Of a DNA stretch of 64,000 bases, positions 16,253-23,979 are shown piece after piece. Made by a program: the position numbers and the translations under genes. The DNA is from HGM13006 sp963650135 (GTDB lineage: Bacteria; Bacillota; Clostridia; Oscillospirales; Oscillospiraceae), in NCBI GenBank assembly GCA_963650135.1, contig CAVJLG010000021.1:1-64000 (forward strand). The letters are read 5' to 3'. Numbering within the stretch: position 1 is the first letter of the stretch; every line of letters begins with the position of its first letter. The notes below the pieces were generated by a model. That model made no database searches. It saw only the letters and a program-made list of their open reading frames with translations, and had not been told where the DNA came from.

Positions 16253-18391
16253 ATGAGTTTAACCATCGCCCTGGCGGGCAACCCGAACAGCGGTAAAACT
16301 ACCCTGTTTAACGCCCTCACCGGTGCCAACCAGTTCGTAGGTAACTGGCCCGGCGTTACCGTTGAGAAGAAGGAAGGCAAGCTGAAGAAGCACAGCGACG
16401 TTACCATCGCAGACCTTCCCGGTATCTACTCCCTGTCCCCCTACACCATGGAGGAAGTTGTTGCTCGTGACTACCTCATTGAGCAGCGCCCCGACGCCAT
16501 CCTGAACATCATCGATGGCACCAACCTGGAGCGTAACCTCTACCTCACCACCCAGCTCACCGAGCTTGGCATCCCCGTTGTTGTGGCTGTCAACATGATG
16601 GACGTGGTGAAGAAGAACGGCGACTCCATCAACACCAAGGAGCTCGCTCGTGAGCTGGGCTGCAAGGTCGTTGAGATTTCCGCACTGAAGGGCACCGGCG
16701 TCATGCAGGCTGCTGAGGCTGCTCTTGAGGCTGCAAAGTCCACCAAGACCGTTCCCATGCACACCTTCTCCGGCCCTGTTGAGCATGCCATTGCCCACAT
16801 TGAGGAAGCTGCCGTACATACCATGCCCGAGGAGCAGCAGAGATGGTACGCCATCAAGATCTTCGAGCGTGACGACAAGGTTCTGGCTAAGCTGAAGCTC
16901 AGCGATTCCGTCATGCAGCACATCGAGGCTGACATCAAGGCAGCTGAGACTGAGCTGGACGACGATGCAGAGAGCATCATCACCGGTGAGCGTTACATCT
17001 ACATCGGCTCCATCATCAAGGGCTGCTACAAGAAGAAGGGCAAGGGTCAGCTCTCCACTTCCGATAAGATCGATAAGATCGTCACCAACCGTATTCTGGC
17101 ACTGCCTATCTTCGCAGTTGTCATGTGGTTCGTTTACTGGGTTGCCATGGGCCCCTTCGGCTCCTTCCTGACCGACTGGACCAACGATGTCTTCGGCGGC
17201 GAGTGGCTCCAGGGCGGCGCTGCTTGGCTCATGGAAAAGCTCGGCGCTGCTGACTGGCTCAGCGGCCTGGTGGTTGACGGTATCGTCGGCGGTGTTGGCG
17301 CAGTTCTGGGCTTCGTTCCCCAGATGCTGGTTCTGTTCCTGTTCCTGGCAATCCTCGAGGATTGCGGCTACATGGCTCGTATCGCATTCATCATGGACCG
17401 TGTATTCCGGAAGTTCGGTCTGTCCGGTAAGTCCTTCATCCCCATGCTCATCGGCTCCGGCTGCGGCGTTCCCGGCGTTATGGCTTCCCGTACCATCGAG
17501 AACGAGCGTGACCGTCGTATGACCATCATGACCACCTGCTTCGTTCCCTGCGGCGCTAAGATGCCCATCATTGGCCTGATTGCAGGTGCTCTGTTCGGCG
17601 GCAGCGGCCTGGTTGCTGTTTCCGCTTACTTCATTGGCGTTGCTGCCATCATCATCTCCGGCATTATGCTGAAGAAGACCAAGATCTTCGCTGGCGAGCC
17701 TGCTCCCTTCGTTATGGAGCTGCCCGCATACCATGTTCCCACCGTTGGCAACGTGCTCCGCGGCATGTGGGAGCGCGGCTGGTCCTTCATTAAGAAGGCT
17801 GGTACCATCATCCTTCTGTCCTCCATCCTGCTGTGGTTCCTCCAGGCCTTTGGCTGGGAAGACGGCGCATTCGGCATGGTCGAGGATATGGATAACTCCA
17901 TCCTGGCTGCAATTGGTTCCGCTATTTGCATCATCTTTGCTCCTCTGGGCTTCGGCAACTGGAAGGCTACCGTGGCTACCATCACCGGCCTGATTGCAAA
18001 GGAGAACGTTGTTGCTACCTTCGGCGTTCTGTATGGCGGACTGGAAGAGGTTGCTGAGAACGGCGACGAGATCTGGGGCGCTGTTGCTCAGAACTTCACT
18101 CAGCTGTCCGCTTACAGCTTCATGATCTTCAACCTGCTGTGCGCACCCTGCTTCGCTGCAATGGGCGCCATCAAGCGTGAGATGAACAGCCCCAAGTGGA
18201 CTGGCATCGCCATTGGTTACATGTGCGTATTCGCTTATGCCATTGCTCTGATCGTATATCAGATCGGCGGCATCTTCACCGGCAACGTCAATGTGGTTGG
18301 CCTGATTTGCGCTCTGGCTGTTCTGGCCTTCATCATCTACATGCTGGTTCGCCCCTATCACGAGGCTGAGAAGCTCACCGTTAAGGCATAA
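16253..18391 (+). CDS. feoB: Ferrous iron transport protein B
   Basis: 712 residues. The N-terminal G domain has G1 GNPNSGKT (residues 9-16), G2 within NWPGVT, G3 DLPG (62-65) and G4 NMMD (119-122). A helical GDI-like region follows to about residue 265. The C-terminal part has the FeoB membrane core with two Gate motifs, including IGSGCGVPGVMASRTI and the FVPCGAKMP segment with conserved Cys. It moves Fe2+ into the cell, with GTP hydrolysis controlling transport. The start follows GAGAGG at 8 bases. The length is typical of the family. It is the core gene of the operon. Confidence 0.97.
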   Translation: MSLTIALAGNPNSGKTTLFNALTGANQFVGNWPGVTVEKKEGKLKKHSDVTIADLPGIYSLSPYTMEEVVARDYLIEQRPDAILNIIDGTNLERNLYLTTQLTELGIPVVVAVNMMDVVKKNGDSINTKELARELGCKVVEISALKGTGVMQAAEAALEAAKSTKTVPMHTFSGPVEHAIAHIEEAAVHTMPEEQQRWYAIKIFERDDKVLAKLKLSDSVMQHIEADIKAAETELDDDAESIITGERYIYIGSIIKGCYKKKGKGQLSTSDKIDKIVTNRILALPIFAVVMWFVYWVAMGPFGSFLTDWTNDVFGGEWLQGGAAWLMEKLGAADWLSGLVVDGIVGGVGAVLGFVPQMLVLFLFLAILEDCGYMARIAFIMDRVFRKFGLSGKSFIPMLIGSGCGVPGVMASRTIENERDRRMTIMTTCFVPCGAKMPIIGLIAGALFGGSGLVAVSAYFIGVAAIIISGIMLKKTKIFAGEPAPFVMELPAYHVPTVGNVLRGMWERGWSFIKKAGTIILLSSILLWFLQAFGWEDGAFGMVEDMDNSILAAIGSAICIIFAPLGFGNWKATVATITGLIAKENVVATFGVLYGGLEEVAENGDEIWGAVAQNFTQLSAYSFMIFNLLCAPCFAAMGAIKREMNSPKWTGIAIGYMCVFAYAIALIVYQIGGIFTGNVNVVGLICALAVLAFIIYMLVRPYHEAEKLTVKA

Positions 18392-18424
18392 GACGCATCA
18401 CATTCTAAAGGAGGCGACATTTCA

Positions 18425-18598
18425 ATGACCTGGCTTGCATCCAATCTGTCTACCATCATCATTACGCTGGTACTGATCGTAATTGTGGGACTGATTATCC
18501 GCGGTATGGTTCGGGACAAGAAGAATGGAAAATCCTCCTGCGGCGGGAACTGCGGAAGCTGCGGCGGTTGCTCAGCTTGCCATCCCACCAAGAAATAA
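18425..18598 (+). CDS. FeoB-associated Cys-rich membrane protein
   Basis: 57 residues. One membrane helix spans residues ~10-27 (STIIITLVLIVIVGLII), followed by a basic stretch and a Cys/Gly-rich tail with five Cys (CGGNCGSCGGCSAC). This matches the FeoB-associated Cys-rich proteins often encoded directly after feoB in Firmicutes; a role in metal hand-off or in the FeoB complex is assumed in the literature but unproven. The start follows AAAGGAGG by 9 bases. A strong terminator follows 9 bases after the stop. Confidence 0.9.
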   Translation: MTWLASNLSTIIITLVLIVIVGLIIRGMVRDKKNGKSSCGGNCGSCGGCSACHPTKK

Positions 18599-18607
18599 AA
18601 CCCTCAA

Positions 18608-18641
18608 GGGAGATTCGGGAAACGCTCCCGAATCTCCCTTT
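18608..18641 (+). terminator. Intrinsic terminator after the feo genes
   Basis: A perfect 13-bp stem, GGGAGATTCGGGA paired with TCCCGAATCTCCC, has a 5-base loop followed by TTT. The short T-run may allow partial readthrough into the regulator gene at 18677. Confidence 0.75.
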
Positions 18642-18676
18642 GCATTATGGAACAACAAGAAACGGAGGTCGAAGCA

Positions 18677-19078
18677 ATGGACAATCAGACCGTGAGCCTG
18701 ACGGCTTCCAACATCCGCTATCTGCTGGCGGTACAACAGCTTACCGAACAGGGGGCGCGCGTTCGTTGTGTCGACGTGGCAAAGCACCTGGATGTAGCCC
18801 GCCCCAGCGCACTGCGCGCACTGGAATACCTTGGCTCCCTGGGCATCTTTCAAAAGAGCCCCCAGGGAATCTGGAGCCTGACGCAGCCTGGAATGGAGCT
18901 GGCGCAACGCTACCGGGATTATTATGACACGGTGGAGGGTATGCTGTGTCGGCTGCTCCCCCCTGCCGCTGACCGTCCGGGTCTGGCGCTGAACCTATTA
19001 TCCGAGGTTCCCCTTTCCGAAATGGATGGTGTGTGTCAGAAAATCCGCAATGCATCGAATCAGGAGGCGGCAGTATGA
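18677..19078 (+). CDS. DtxR-family metal-dependent repressor
   Basis: 133 residues. The N-terminal winged helix is typical of DtxR/MntR/IdeR (TASNIRYLLAVQQL, then VRCVDVAKHLDVARPSALRAL). The expected metal-binding and dimer region follows (LTQPGMELAQRYRDYYDTVEG), but the usual H-x-H-x-x-E-H pattern is weakly conserved: where relatives have H-x-x-x-E-x-F-L, this one has YYDTVEGMLCRLL. Its metal response may therefore differ. The start ATG at 18677 follows GGAGG; the in-frame ATG at 18647 lacks a ribosome site. It lies just after feo and is the obvious candidate to bind the TTAG/CTAA repeats before feoA. There is no SH3 domain, as in MntR-size members. Confidence 0.85.
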   Translation: MDNQTVSLTASNIRYLLAVQQLTEQGARVRCVDVAKHLDVARPSALRALEYLGSLGIFQKSPQGIWSLTQPGMELAQRYRDYYDTVEGMLCRLLPPAADRPGLALNLLSEVPLSEMDGVCQKIRNASNQEAAV

Positions 19079-19197
19079 AATTACTTTTGGGCCTGATATT
19101 GACCGTGGTGCTGCTCACTGCTATTATTGTGATAAAGCACATGCTCTACACTTCCATTCACCGCCAAGAGCGGGAAAAAAGTGAGGAACCATCATGA
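19075..19197 (+). CDS. 40-aa single-span membrane peptide
   Basis: The start ATG overlaps the stop of the repressor gene (ATGA), and its own stop overlaps the next ATG. That tight coupling is the best evidence that it is real. The product has one hydrophobic segment (LLLGLILTVVLLTAIIVI) and a charged C-terminal tail. The function is unknown; it may be a small membrane partner of the metal transporters. Confidence 0.6.
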   Translation: MKLLLGLILTVVLLTAIIVIKHMLYTSIHRQEREKSEEPS

Positions 19198-19550
19198 ACA
19201 CCTATGTACGGTTGGACCCGGGCGCTTTGTCCAAGCATACCGAGCAATACCTTCTGAATCATCTTTCCCGCCATGTTACGTTGGAAGAGCTGACAGAACA
19301 GTTTGGCGTTTCCGGTACCACTCTAAAGAAGCACTTTCGGGAGGATCATGGTATGAGTCTCTATGCATGGTTCAAATCCCAGCGGATGCAGGCTGCGGCA
19401 AAGGCGCTGCGAAACTCCCGGGACTCTATTTTGAAAATCGCGGGAGATTATGGCTATGAAAACGCCAGCAAATTCTCCGCTGCATTCCGGGATGTCTTTG
19501 GTGTTTCCCCCAGAGAGTATCGAAAAGGGCCGGAATTTGGTAAAAGTTAA
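19194..19550 (+). CDS. Minimal AraC-type DNA-binding protein
   Basis: 118 residues. It consists almost only of the AraC double helix-turn-helix: HVTLEELTEQFGVSGTTLKK and ILKIAGDYGYENASKFSAAF, ending with GVSPREYRK. There is no sensor domain, so it may be controlled by its own level or by the upstream peptide. Its start overlaps the 40-aa peptide gene (ATGA). The gene is the last of the repressor operon. It may control the DUF6110/P-type ATPase operon that starts at the promoter 19605-19633. Confidence 0.85.
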   Translation: MNTYVRLDPGALSKHTEQYLLNHLSRHVTLEELTEQFGVSGTTLKKHFREDHGMSLYAWFKSQRMQAAAKALRNSRDSILKIAGDYGYENASKFSAAFRDVFGVSPREYRKGPEFGKS

Positions 19551-19570
19551 CTATCACTATTGCACAAAAA

Positions 19571-19585
19571 TTGACGGTTAGTCAA
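19571..19585. promoter_or_regulatory. Inverted repeat before the DUF6110 promoter
   Basis: TTGAC-GGTTA-GTCAA is a perfect 5-bp inverted repeat, 19 bases upstream of the -35 box. Its centre GGTTAG resembles the DtxR half-sites near feo. It is a candidate operator for the metal ATPase operon. Confidence 0.4.
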
Positions 19586-19604
19586 AACTTGTGTCTGTTT
19601 GGAG

Positions 19605-19633
19605 TTGAAAAGCCAAAACTGCACTGCTATAAT
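19605..19633 (+). promoter_or_regulatory. Promoter of the DUF6110/P-type ATPase operon
   Basis: TTGAAA and TATAAT are 17 bases apart. The -10 box ends 76 bases before the DUF6110 start. Confidence 0.8.
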
Positions 19634-19709
19634 GCGGGAACATAAGATACATTTCCAGGACAATACCGCCAAAAGCAGTGTTGTCCCAGTTTTACAGGAG
19701 GTTTTTCAT

Positions 19710-20009
19710 ATGAAATGGGATAAACTTGGTCTGTTTGCAGGCGGCGTGCTGTTTGGTACTGCCGGTGTAAAAATTCTCTCCAGCAAGGACGCAAAGAAGG
19801 CATATACCCATGCCACTGCTGCTGTGCTCCGTGCAAAAGAGTGCGTTATGACGACTGCCACCACCATCAAGGAGAACTGCGATGATGTTCTGGCCGACGC
19901 AAAAGAGATCAACGAGCAGCGTGCAGCAGCTGAGGCCGAGGTAGTAGAGGATGCCGCCGAGGTTGTGGCAGACGAAGCTGAAGAGACTGCCGAGGCAGTT
20001 GCGGAATAA
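19710..20009 (+). CDS. DUF6110 family protein
   Basis: 99 residues. A hydrophobic N-terminus (LGLFAGGVLFGTAGVKIL) is followed by an Ala/Glu-rich predicted coiled helix, with Cys at ECVMT and NCDD and a long acidic tail. This matches the DUF6110 proteins found directly before heavy-metal P-type ATPases in Firmicutes. The role is unknown; membrane association and metal binding are plausible. The start ATG follows AGGAGG by 8 bases. The ATPase gene follows 93 bases later. Confidence 0.8.
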   Translation: MKWDKLGLFAGGVLFGTAGVKILSSKDAKKAYTHATAAVLRAKECVMTTATTIKENCDDVLADAKEINEQRAAAEAEVVEDAAEVVADEAEETAEAVAE

Positions 20010-20102
20010 GATTCGTTCGGTGGATGGTGGTTCGTGGGCAGCTGCGCACGGACCACTGTTTGCGTTCTTCCCTAACTTATGCTTTCTTTGGAGGCTACAC
20101 AC

Positions 20103-22178
20103 ATGAAATGTTCCATACTGCACCAGTCCGCCGGACGGATGCGGGTCCATCTCCACGGTGGCCGCATGACTCTGGACCGTGCCGACGTGCTGGAGTATTA
20201 TCTGTTAAACACCCCCGGTATCACCAGCGTAAAGGTCTATGACCGCACCAGCGACGCCATCATTCGCTACACCTGCCCCCGGAGCCAGGTAATCCATGCA
20301 CTGAGCCGGTTCCATTATGACGATCCCACCGCCATTGCCTTGGTCCCCGACCATACCGGCCGTGCGCTAAACCGGGAATACGAGGACAAGCTGGTCATGC
20401 GCGTAGTGTGCCGCTGTGCGTCTAAGCTCTTTCTGCCAATGCCCATCCGCTCTGCAATTACCATGGTTAAGTCCGTTAAGTACATCTATGAGGGACTCCG
20501 TACCCTGATGCGGGGTAAGCTGGAGGTACCGGTGCTGGACGCTACCGCAATTACCGTTTCTATGCTCCGAGGCGACTTTGCCACCGCCTCCTCCGTGATG
20601 TTCCTGCTGGGCATCGGAGAAATTCTGGAGGAATGGACACACAAAAAGTCCGTAGACGATTTGGCCCGCACCATGAGCCTGAATGTGGACAAGGTTTGGA
20701 CCATTCGCGGCGGTCAAGAGGTTCTGCTCCCCGTGCGGGATGTAGAAAAGGGCGACAGCATCGTGGTACGCACCGGCGGCATGATTCCCCTGGACGGCAC
20801 CGTTGTGGGCGGCGAAGCAACCGTCAACCAGGCTTCTATCACCGGCGAATCCATGCCTGTGCGCAAGGCTGAGGGCAGCTATGTCTATGCCGGCACCGTG
20901 GTTGAGGAAGGCGAATGCACCATCCGCGTTGAGAAAATCTCCGGCAGCGGACGGTATGACAAGATCGTTGAAATGATCGAGGCATCCGAAAAGCTCAAAT
21001 CCGCCACCGAAGACAAGGCCTCTCATTTGGCGGATCGTCTGGTTCCTTACTCCCTGGGCGGCACCATTCTCACCTATGTGCTCACCCGGAATGTCACCAA
21101 GGCCCTGTCCATTCTGATGGTAGACTTCTCCTGCGCACTAAAGCTCAGCATGCCGCTGGCCGTACTGTCAGCCATGCGGGAAAGCAGCACCTATCATATC
21201 TCCGTAAAGGGCGGAAAGTTCCTGGAGGCGGTCAGCGATGCAGATACCATCGTATTCGACAAAACCGGCACGCTTACATATGCTTGCCCCAAGGTTCAGT
21301 CTGTAATTCCCTTTGGCGGCATGGAAGAGAACGAAATGCTTCGTCTTGCTGCCTGCCTGGAGGAGCACTATCCTCACTCCATGGCCAATGCCGTGGTAGA
21401 GGAGGCAAAGCTTCGCGGCCTCAACCATGAGGAGCGCCATTCCAAGGTGGAATATGTGGTGGCCCATGGCATTTCCAGTCGGGTCGATGGAGAAAAGGTC
21501 ATCATCGGCAGCCATCACTTTGTATTCGAGGACGAGGCCTGCATCGTACTGCCCGAGGATCAGGCAAAGTTCGACGCCCTTCCGCCCCAGTATTCCCATC
21601 TGTACCTGGCCGTGGGCGGAACCCTGGCCGCTGTTATCTGCATTGAAGATCCCCTGCGTCAGGAGGCCAAGGAGGTCATTGCACAGCTCAAGGAATTGGG
21701 CCTGAGCAAGATTGTTATGATGACCGGCGACAGCTATCGGACCGCACAGGCCGTGGCAAAGGAAGTGGGCGTAACGGAATTCCATGCCGAGGTACTGCCC
21801 GAAGACAAGGCTGCATTCGTTCGGAAAGAGCACGAAGCCAGACGCAAGGTAATTATGATCGGCGACGGCGTCAACGATTCCCCTGCCCTGTCTGAGGCGG
21901 ATGCAGGCGTTTCCATCTCCACCGGCGCAGCCATTGCCCGGGAGGTTGCCGACATCACCATCTCCGCGGAGGATCTCCGCTGCCTGGTTACCATGCGAAA
22001 GATCAGCCAGGCCCTGATGGCGCGGATTCACGGGAACTACCGGTTTATCATCTCGTTTAATATGCTGCTGATTATTCTGGGTGTGGCTGGCGTACTGCCT
22101 CCCACCACCTCTGCCCTGCTGCATAATATGTCCACGCTGGGCATCAGCCTCAAGAGCATGACCAATCTCTTGGAGTAA
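20103..22178 (+). CDS. P1B-type heavy-metal translocating ATPase
   Basis: 691 residues. An N-terminal HMA-like domain (residues 1-75, without a CXXC motif) is followed by membrane helices, the actuator TGES loop (near 257), the phosphorylation site DKTGTLT (Asp 386), the P1B HP dipeptide (HYPHS) and the hinge GDGVNDSPAL. The helix-6 ion site reads FSCALKLSMP (Cys 344) where most P1B pumps have CPC, so the proline is missing and the metal is hard to predict. The position next to iron genes suggests efflux of iron, manganese or zinc; this is inference. The start ATG at 20103 follows GGAGG; in-frame codons from 20079 lack a ribosome site. It is operonic with the DUF6110 gene. Confidence 0.9.
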   Translation: MKCSILHQSAGRMRVHLHGGRMTLDRADVLEYYLLNTPGITSVKVYDRTSDAIIRYTCPRSQVIHALSRFHYDDPTAIALVPDHTGRALNREYEDKLVMRVVCRCASKLFLPMPIRSAITMVKSVKYIYEGLRTLMRGKLEVPVLDATAITVSMLRGDFATASSVMFLLGIGEILEEWTHKKSVDDLARTMSLNVDKVWTIRGGQEVLLPVRDVEKGDSIVVRTGGMIPLDGTVVGGEATVNQASITGESMPVRKAEGSYVYAGTVVEEGECTIRVEKISGSGRYDKIVEMIEASEKLKSATEDKASHLADRLVPYSLGGTILTYVLTRNVTKALSILMVDFSCALKLSMPLAVLSAMRESSTYHISVKGGKFLEAVSDADTIVFDKTGTLTYACPKVQSVIPFGGMEENEMLRLAACLEEHYPHSMANAVVEEAKLRGLNHEERHSKVEYVVAHGISSRVDGEKVIIGSHHFVFEDEACIVLPEDQAKFDALPPQYSHLYLAVGGTLAAVICIEDPLRQEAKEVIAQLKELGLSKIVMMTGDSYRTAQAVAKEVGVTEFHAEVLPEDKAAFVRKEHEARRKVIMIGDGVNDSPALSEADAGVSISTGAAIAREVADITISAEDLRCLVTMRKISQALMARIHGNYRFIISFNMLLIILGVAGVLPPTTSALLHNMSTLGISLKSMTNLLE

Positions 22179-22191
22179 TCCCAATATCGAA

Positions 22192-22226
22192 AAACCCACG
22201 GATGCATTTACATCCGTGGGTTTTTT
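22192..22226. terminator. Bidirectional terminator between convergent genes
   Basis: AAACCCACGGATG and CATCCGTGGGTTT form a perfect stem with TTTTTT on the plus strand and TTTTTC on the minus strand. It ends the P-type ATPase operon and, from the other side, the ABC exporter operon. Confidence 0.9.
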
Positions 22227-22236
22227 CTATAGATTC

Positions 22237-23979
22237 TTATAAAGCATTGCGCCGCTGCAAATCATACAGCTTTTTGTAAATGCCGCCCTTTGCCAGCAGC
22301 TCCTGATGGGTTCCCTGCTCACGGAGCTGACCGTGGTGCATGACCATAATCTGATCCGCATGCTGAATGGTAGAGAGCCGATGGGCCACCACAATGGTCG
22401 TCCGGCCCTGCATCATTTTCGCCATGGCCTCCTGAATCAGGCCCTCCGTCTCCGTGTCGATATTCGCGGTGGCCTCGTCCATCACCAGCACCGCCGGGTC
22501 AAAGGCCAGGGTTCGTGCAAAGCTTAGAAGCTGGCGCTGGCCGGCAGACAGCGTAGAGCCACGCTCGGTCACTGCCGTCTCATAGCCCTGCTCCAGGCGG
22601 TCAATGAAGCTGTCAGCCCCTACAAAATGCGCCGCATCATGTACCTTACCATCAGAAATCTCCTGCTCCCGCAGGCGGATGTTGCTCTGAATGTCGCCGG
22701 TAAACAGGAACACATCCTGCTGCACCTGTCCAATCGCCCGACGGAGATCCTTGAGATCCAGCTCCCGAATATCCACGCCGTCCAGGGTGATTCTGCCCTT
22801 TTGAATGTCGTAATACCGGCCGATCAAATTCAGGATAGAGGTCTTTCCGGCGCCGGTGGCACCAACAAATGCCGCCGTCTGCCCGGGCTCAATCACAAAG
22901 CTCACATCCCGCAGCACCCATTCCTCTCCGTCATAGGAGAACCAGACGTGCTCGAACTCGATTCTTCCCTTTACCGCAGGCAGAGGCTTGGGGTCCTCCG
23001 GCTGGCGAATCTGAGGCGCTTCGTCCATCAGGGTAAAGATTTTTTCACCGGCGGCCATGGCAGCCTGCAAGGTACCAAACTGGTCTGAGAGAGACTGGAT
23101 GGGCTCAAAGAAGGACTTTACATAGCTGGTGAAGATATAGAGCGTGCCAATGGACAGCGCCCCATCCATCACCTGCTTGCCGCCAAAGCCCAGCACCGAA
23201 GCCAGTGCCAAAATACTGATAAAATAGATCACCGGGCGGAAGGTACCGTACACCACGATCTCCCGGAAGTTGGACTGAAACAGGTCCCCGGAGCGCTGCC
23301 GGAATTCCCGCTGCTTCTCCTTTTCCCGATGGAACACCTGAATCAGCTTCATGGCCGAAAGGTTTTCCGACAGGTAGGTATTCAGCGCCGAAACCTTGGT
23401 TCTGGTAATCCGATGGGTGGTACGATAGAGCTTGGTAAACAACCGGGTGAGATATACCACCAGCGGCAGCAGAATAAAGCTCACCAGTGCCAGCTTCCAG
23501 TTGAGATACAGCATCACACCGGCATAGCCCAGGATCAGCACCGCATTTTTCACCATGGTCACCAAAATCGTAGAAAACAGCTCGTTGAGCGTCTCCACAT
23601 CGTTGGTCACCCGGGTTACAATCCGTCCCACAGGGGTAATATCAAAAAACCGCAGGGACAGGCTGTGGATATGCCGGAACAGCTGCTGCCGAATCTCCAG
23701 AATGATATCCTGCCCCAGCTTTTGGAGCATCCAGAGTTCAATGGCATTGCAGCAGGTACCCAGCACCAAAATGCCCATATACACGGCGGAATATCGAATA
23801 ATCACCGAGAATGTACTGCCAGCCGTAATAGAGTCCATGGCATTGCCCACCAATACCGGGCGCACCAAATCGCTGACCGTTACAACCATGGCCAGCAGCA
23901 GTGCCACTGCCACCGTCTTCTTCCGGGGGCGCAAATATGCCATCAGCCGCCGGACAACACCGGGTTTAGTCTTCTGCAT
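22237..23979 (-). CDS. ABC exporter half-transporter, catalytic subunit
   Basis: 580 residues. It has an N-terminal ABC exporter membrane domain with six helices (residues ~20-310) and a C-terminal nucleotide-binding domain with Walker A GATGAGKTS, signature LSAGQ and Walker B VLVMDEATANID. The catalytic Glu is present. The start ATG at 23979 follows AGGAGG by 6 bases and overlaps the upstream gene by 14 bases; a 58-codon in-frame extension lies inside that gene and is rejected. With the upstream subunit it forms a heterodimeric multidrug-type exporter of the BmrCD/TM287-288 kind. The substrate is unknown. Confidence 0.92.
   Translation of the reverse strand: MQKTKPGVVRRLMAYLRPRKKTVAVALLLAMVVTVSDLVRPVLVGNAMDSITAGSTFSVIIRYSAVYMGILVLGTCCNAIELWMLQKLGQDIILEIRQQLFRHIHSLSLRFFDITPVGRIVTRVTNDVETLNELFSTILVTMVKNAVLILGYAGVMLYLNWKLALVSFILLPLVVYLTRLFTKLYRTTHRITRTKVSALNTYLSENLSAMKLIQVFHREKEKQREFRQRSGDLFQSNFREIVVYGTFRPVIYFISILALASVLGFGGKQVMDGALSIGTLYIFTSYVKSFFEPIQSLSDQFGTLQAAMAAGEKIFTLMDEAPQIRQPEDPKPLPAVKGRIEFEHVWFSYDGEEWVLRDVSFVIEPGQTAAFVGATGAGKTSILNLIGRYYDIQKGRITLDGVDIRELDLKDLRRAIGQVQQDVFLFTGDIQSNIRLREQEISDGKVHDAAHFVGADSFIDRLEQGYETAVTERGSTLSAGQRQLLSFARTLAFDPAVLVMDEATANIDTETEGLIQEAMAKMMQGRTTIVVAHRLSTIQHADQIMVMHHGQLREQGTHQELLAKGGIYKKLYDLQRRNAL

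Noticed and set aside
16259..18361. 700-codon frame opposite feoB
   Set aside because: A shadow of highly GC-biased codons in feoB; there are no domains and no promoter.
20010..20102. Imperfect GTGGT..ACCAC hairpin between the DUF6110 and ATPase genes
   Set aside because: The pairing is weak and there is no T-run; the genes appear co-transcribed.
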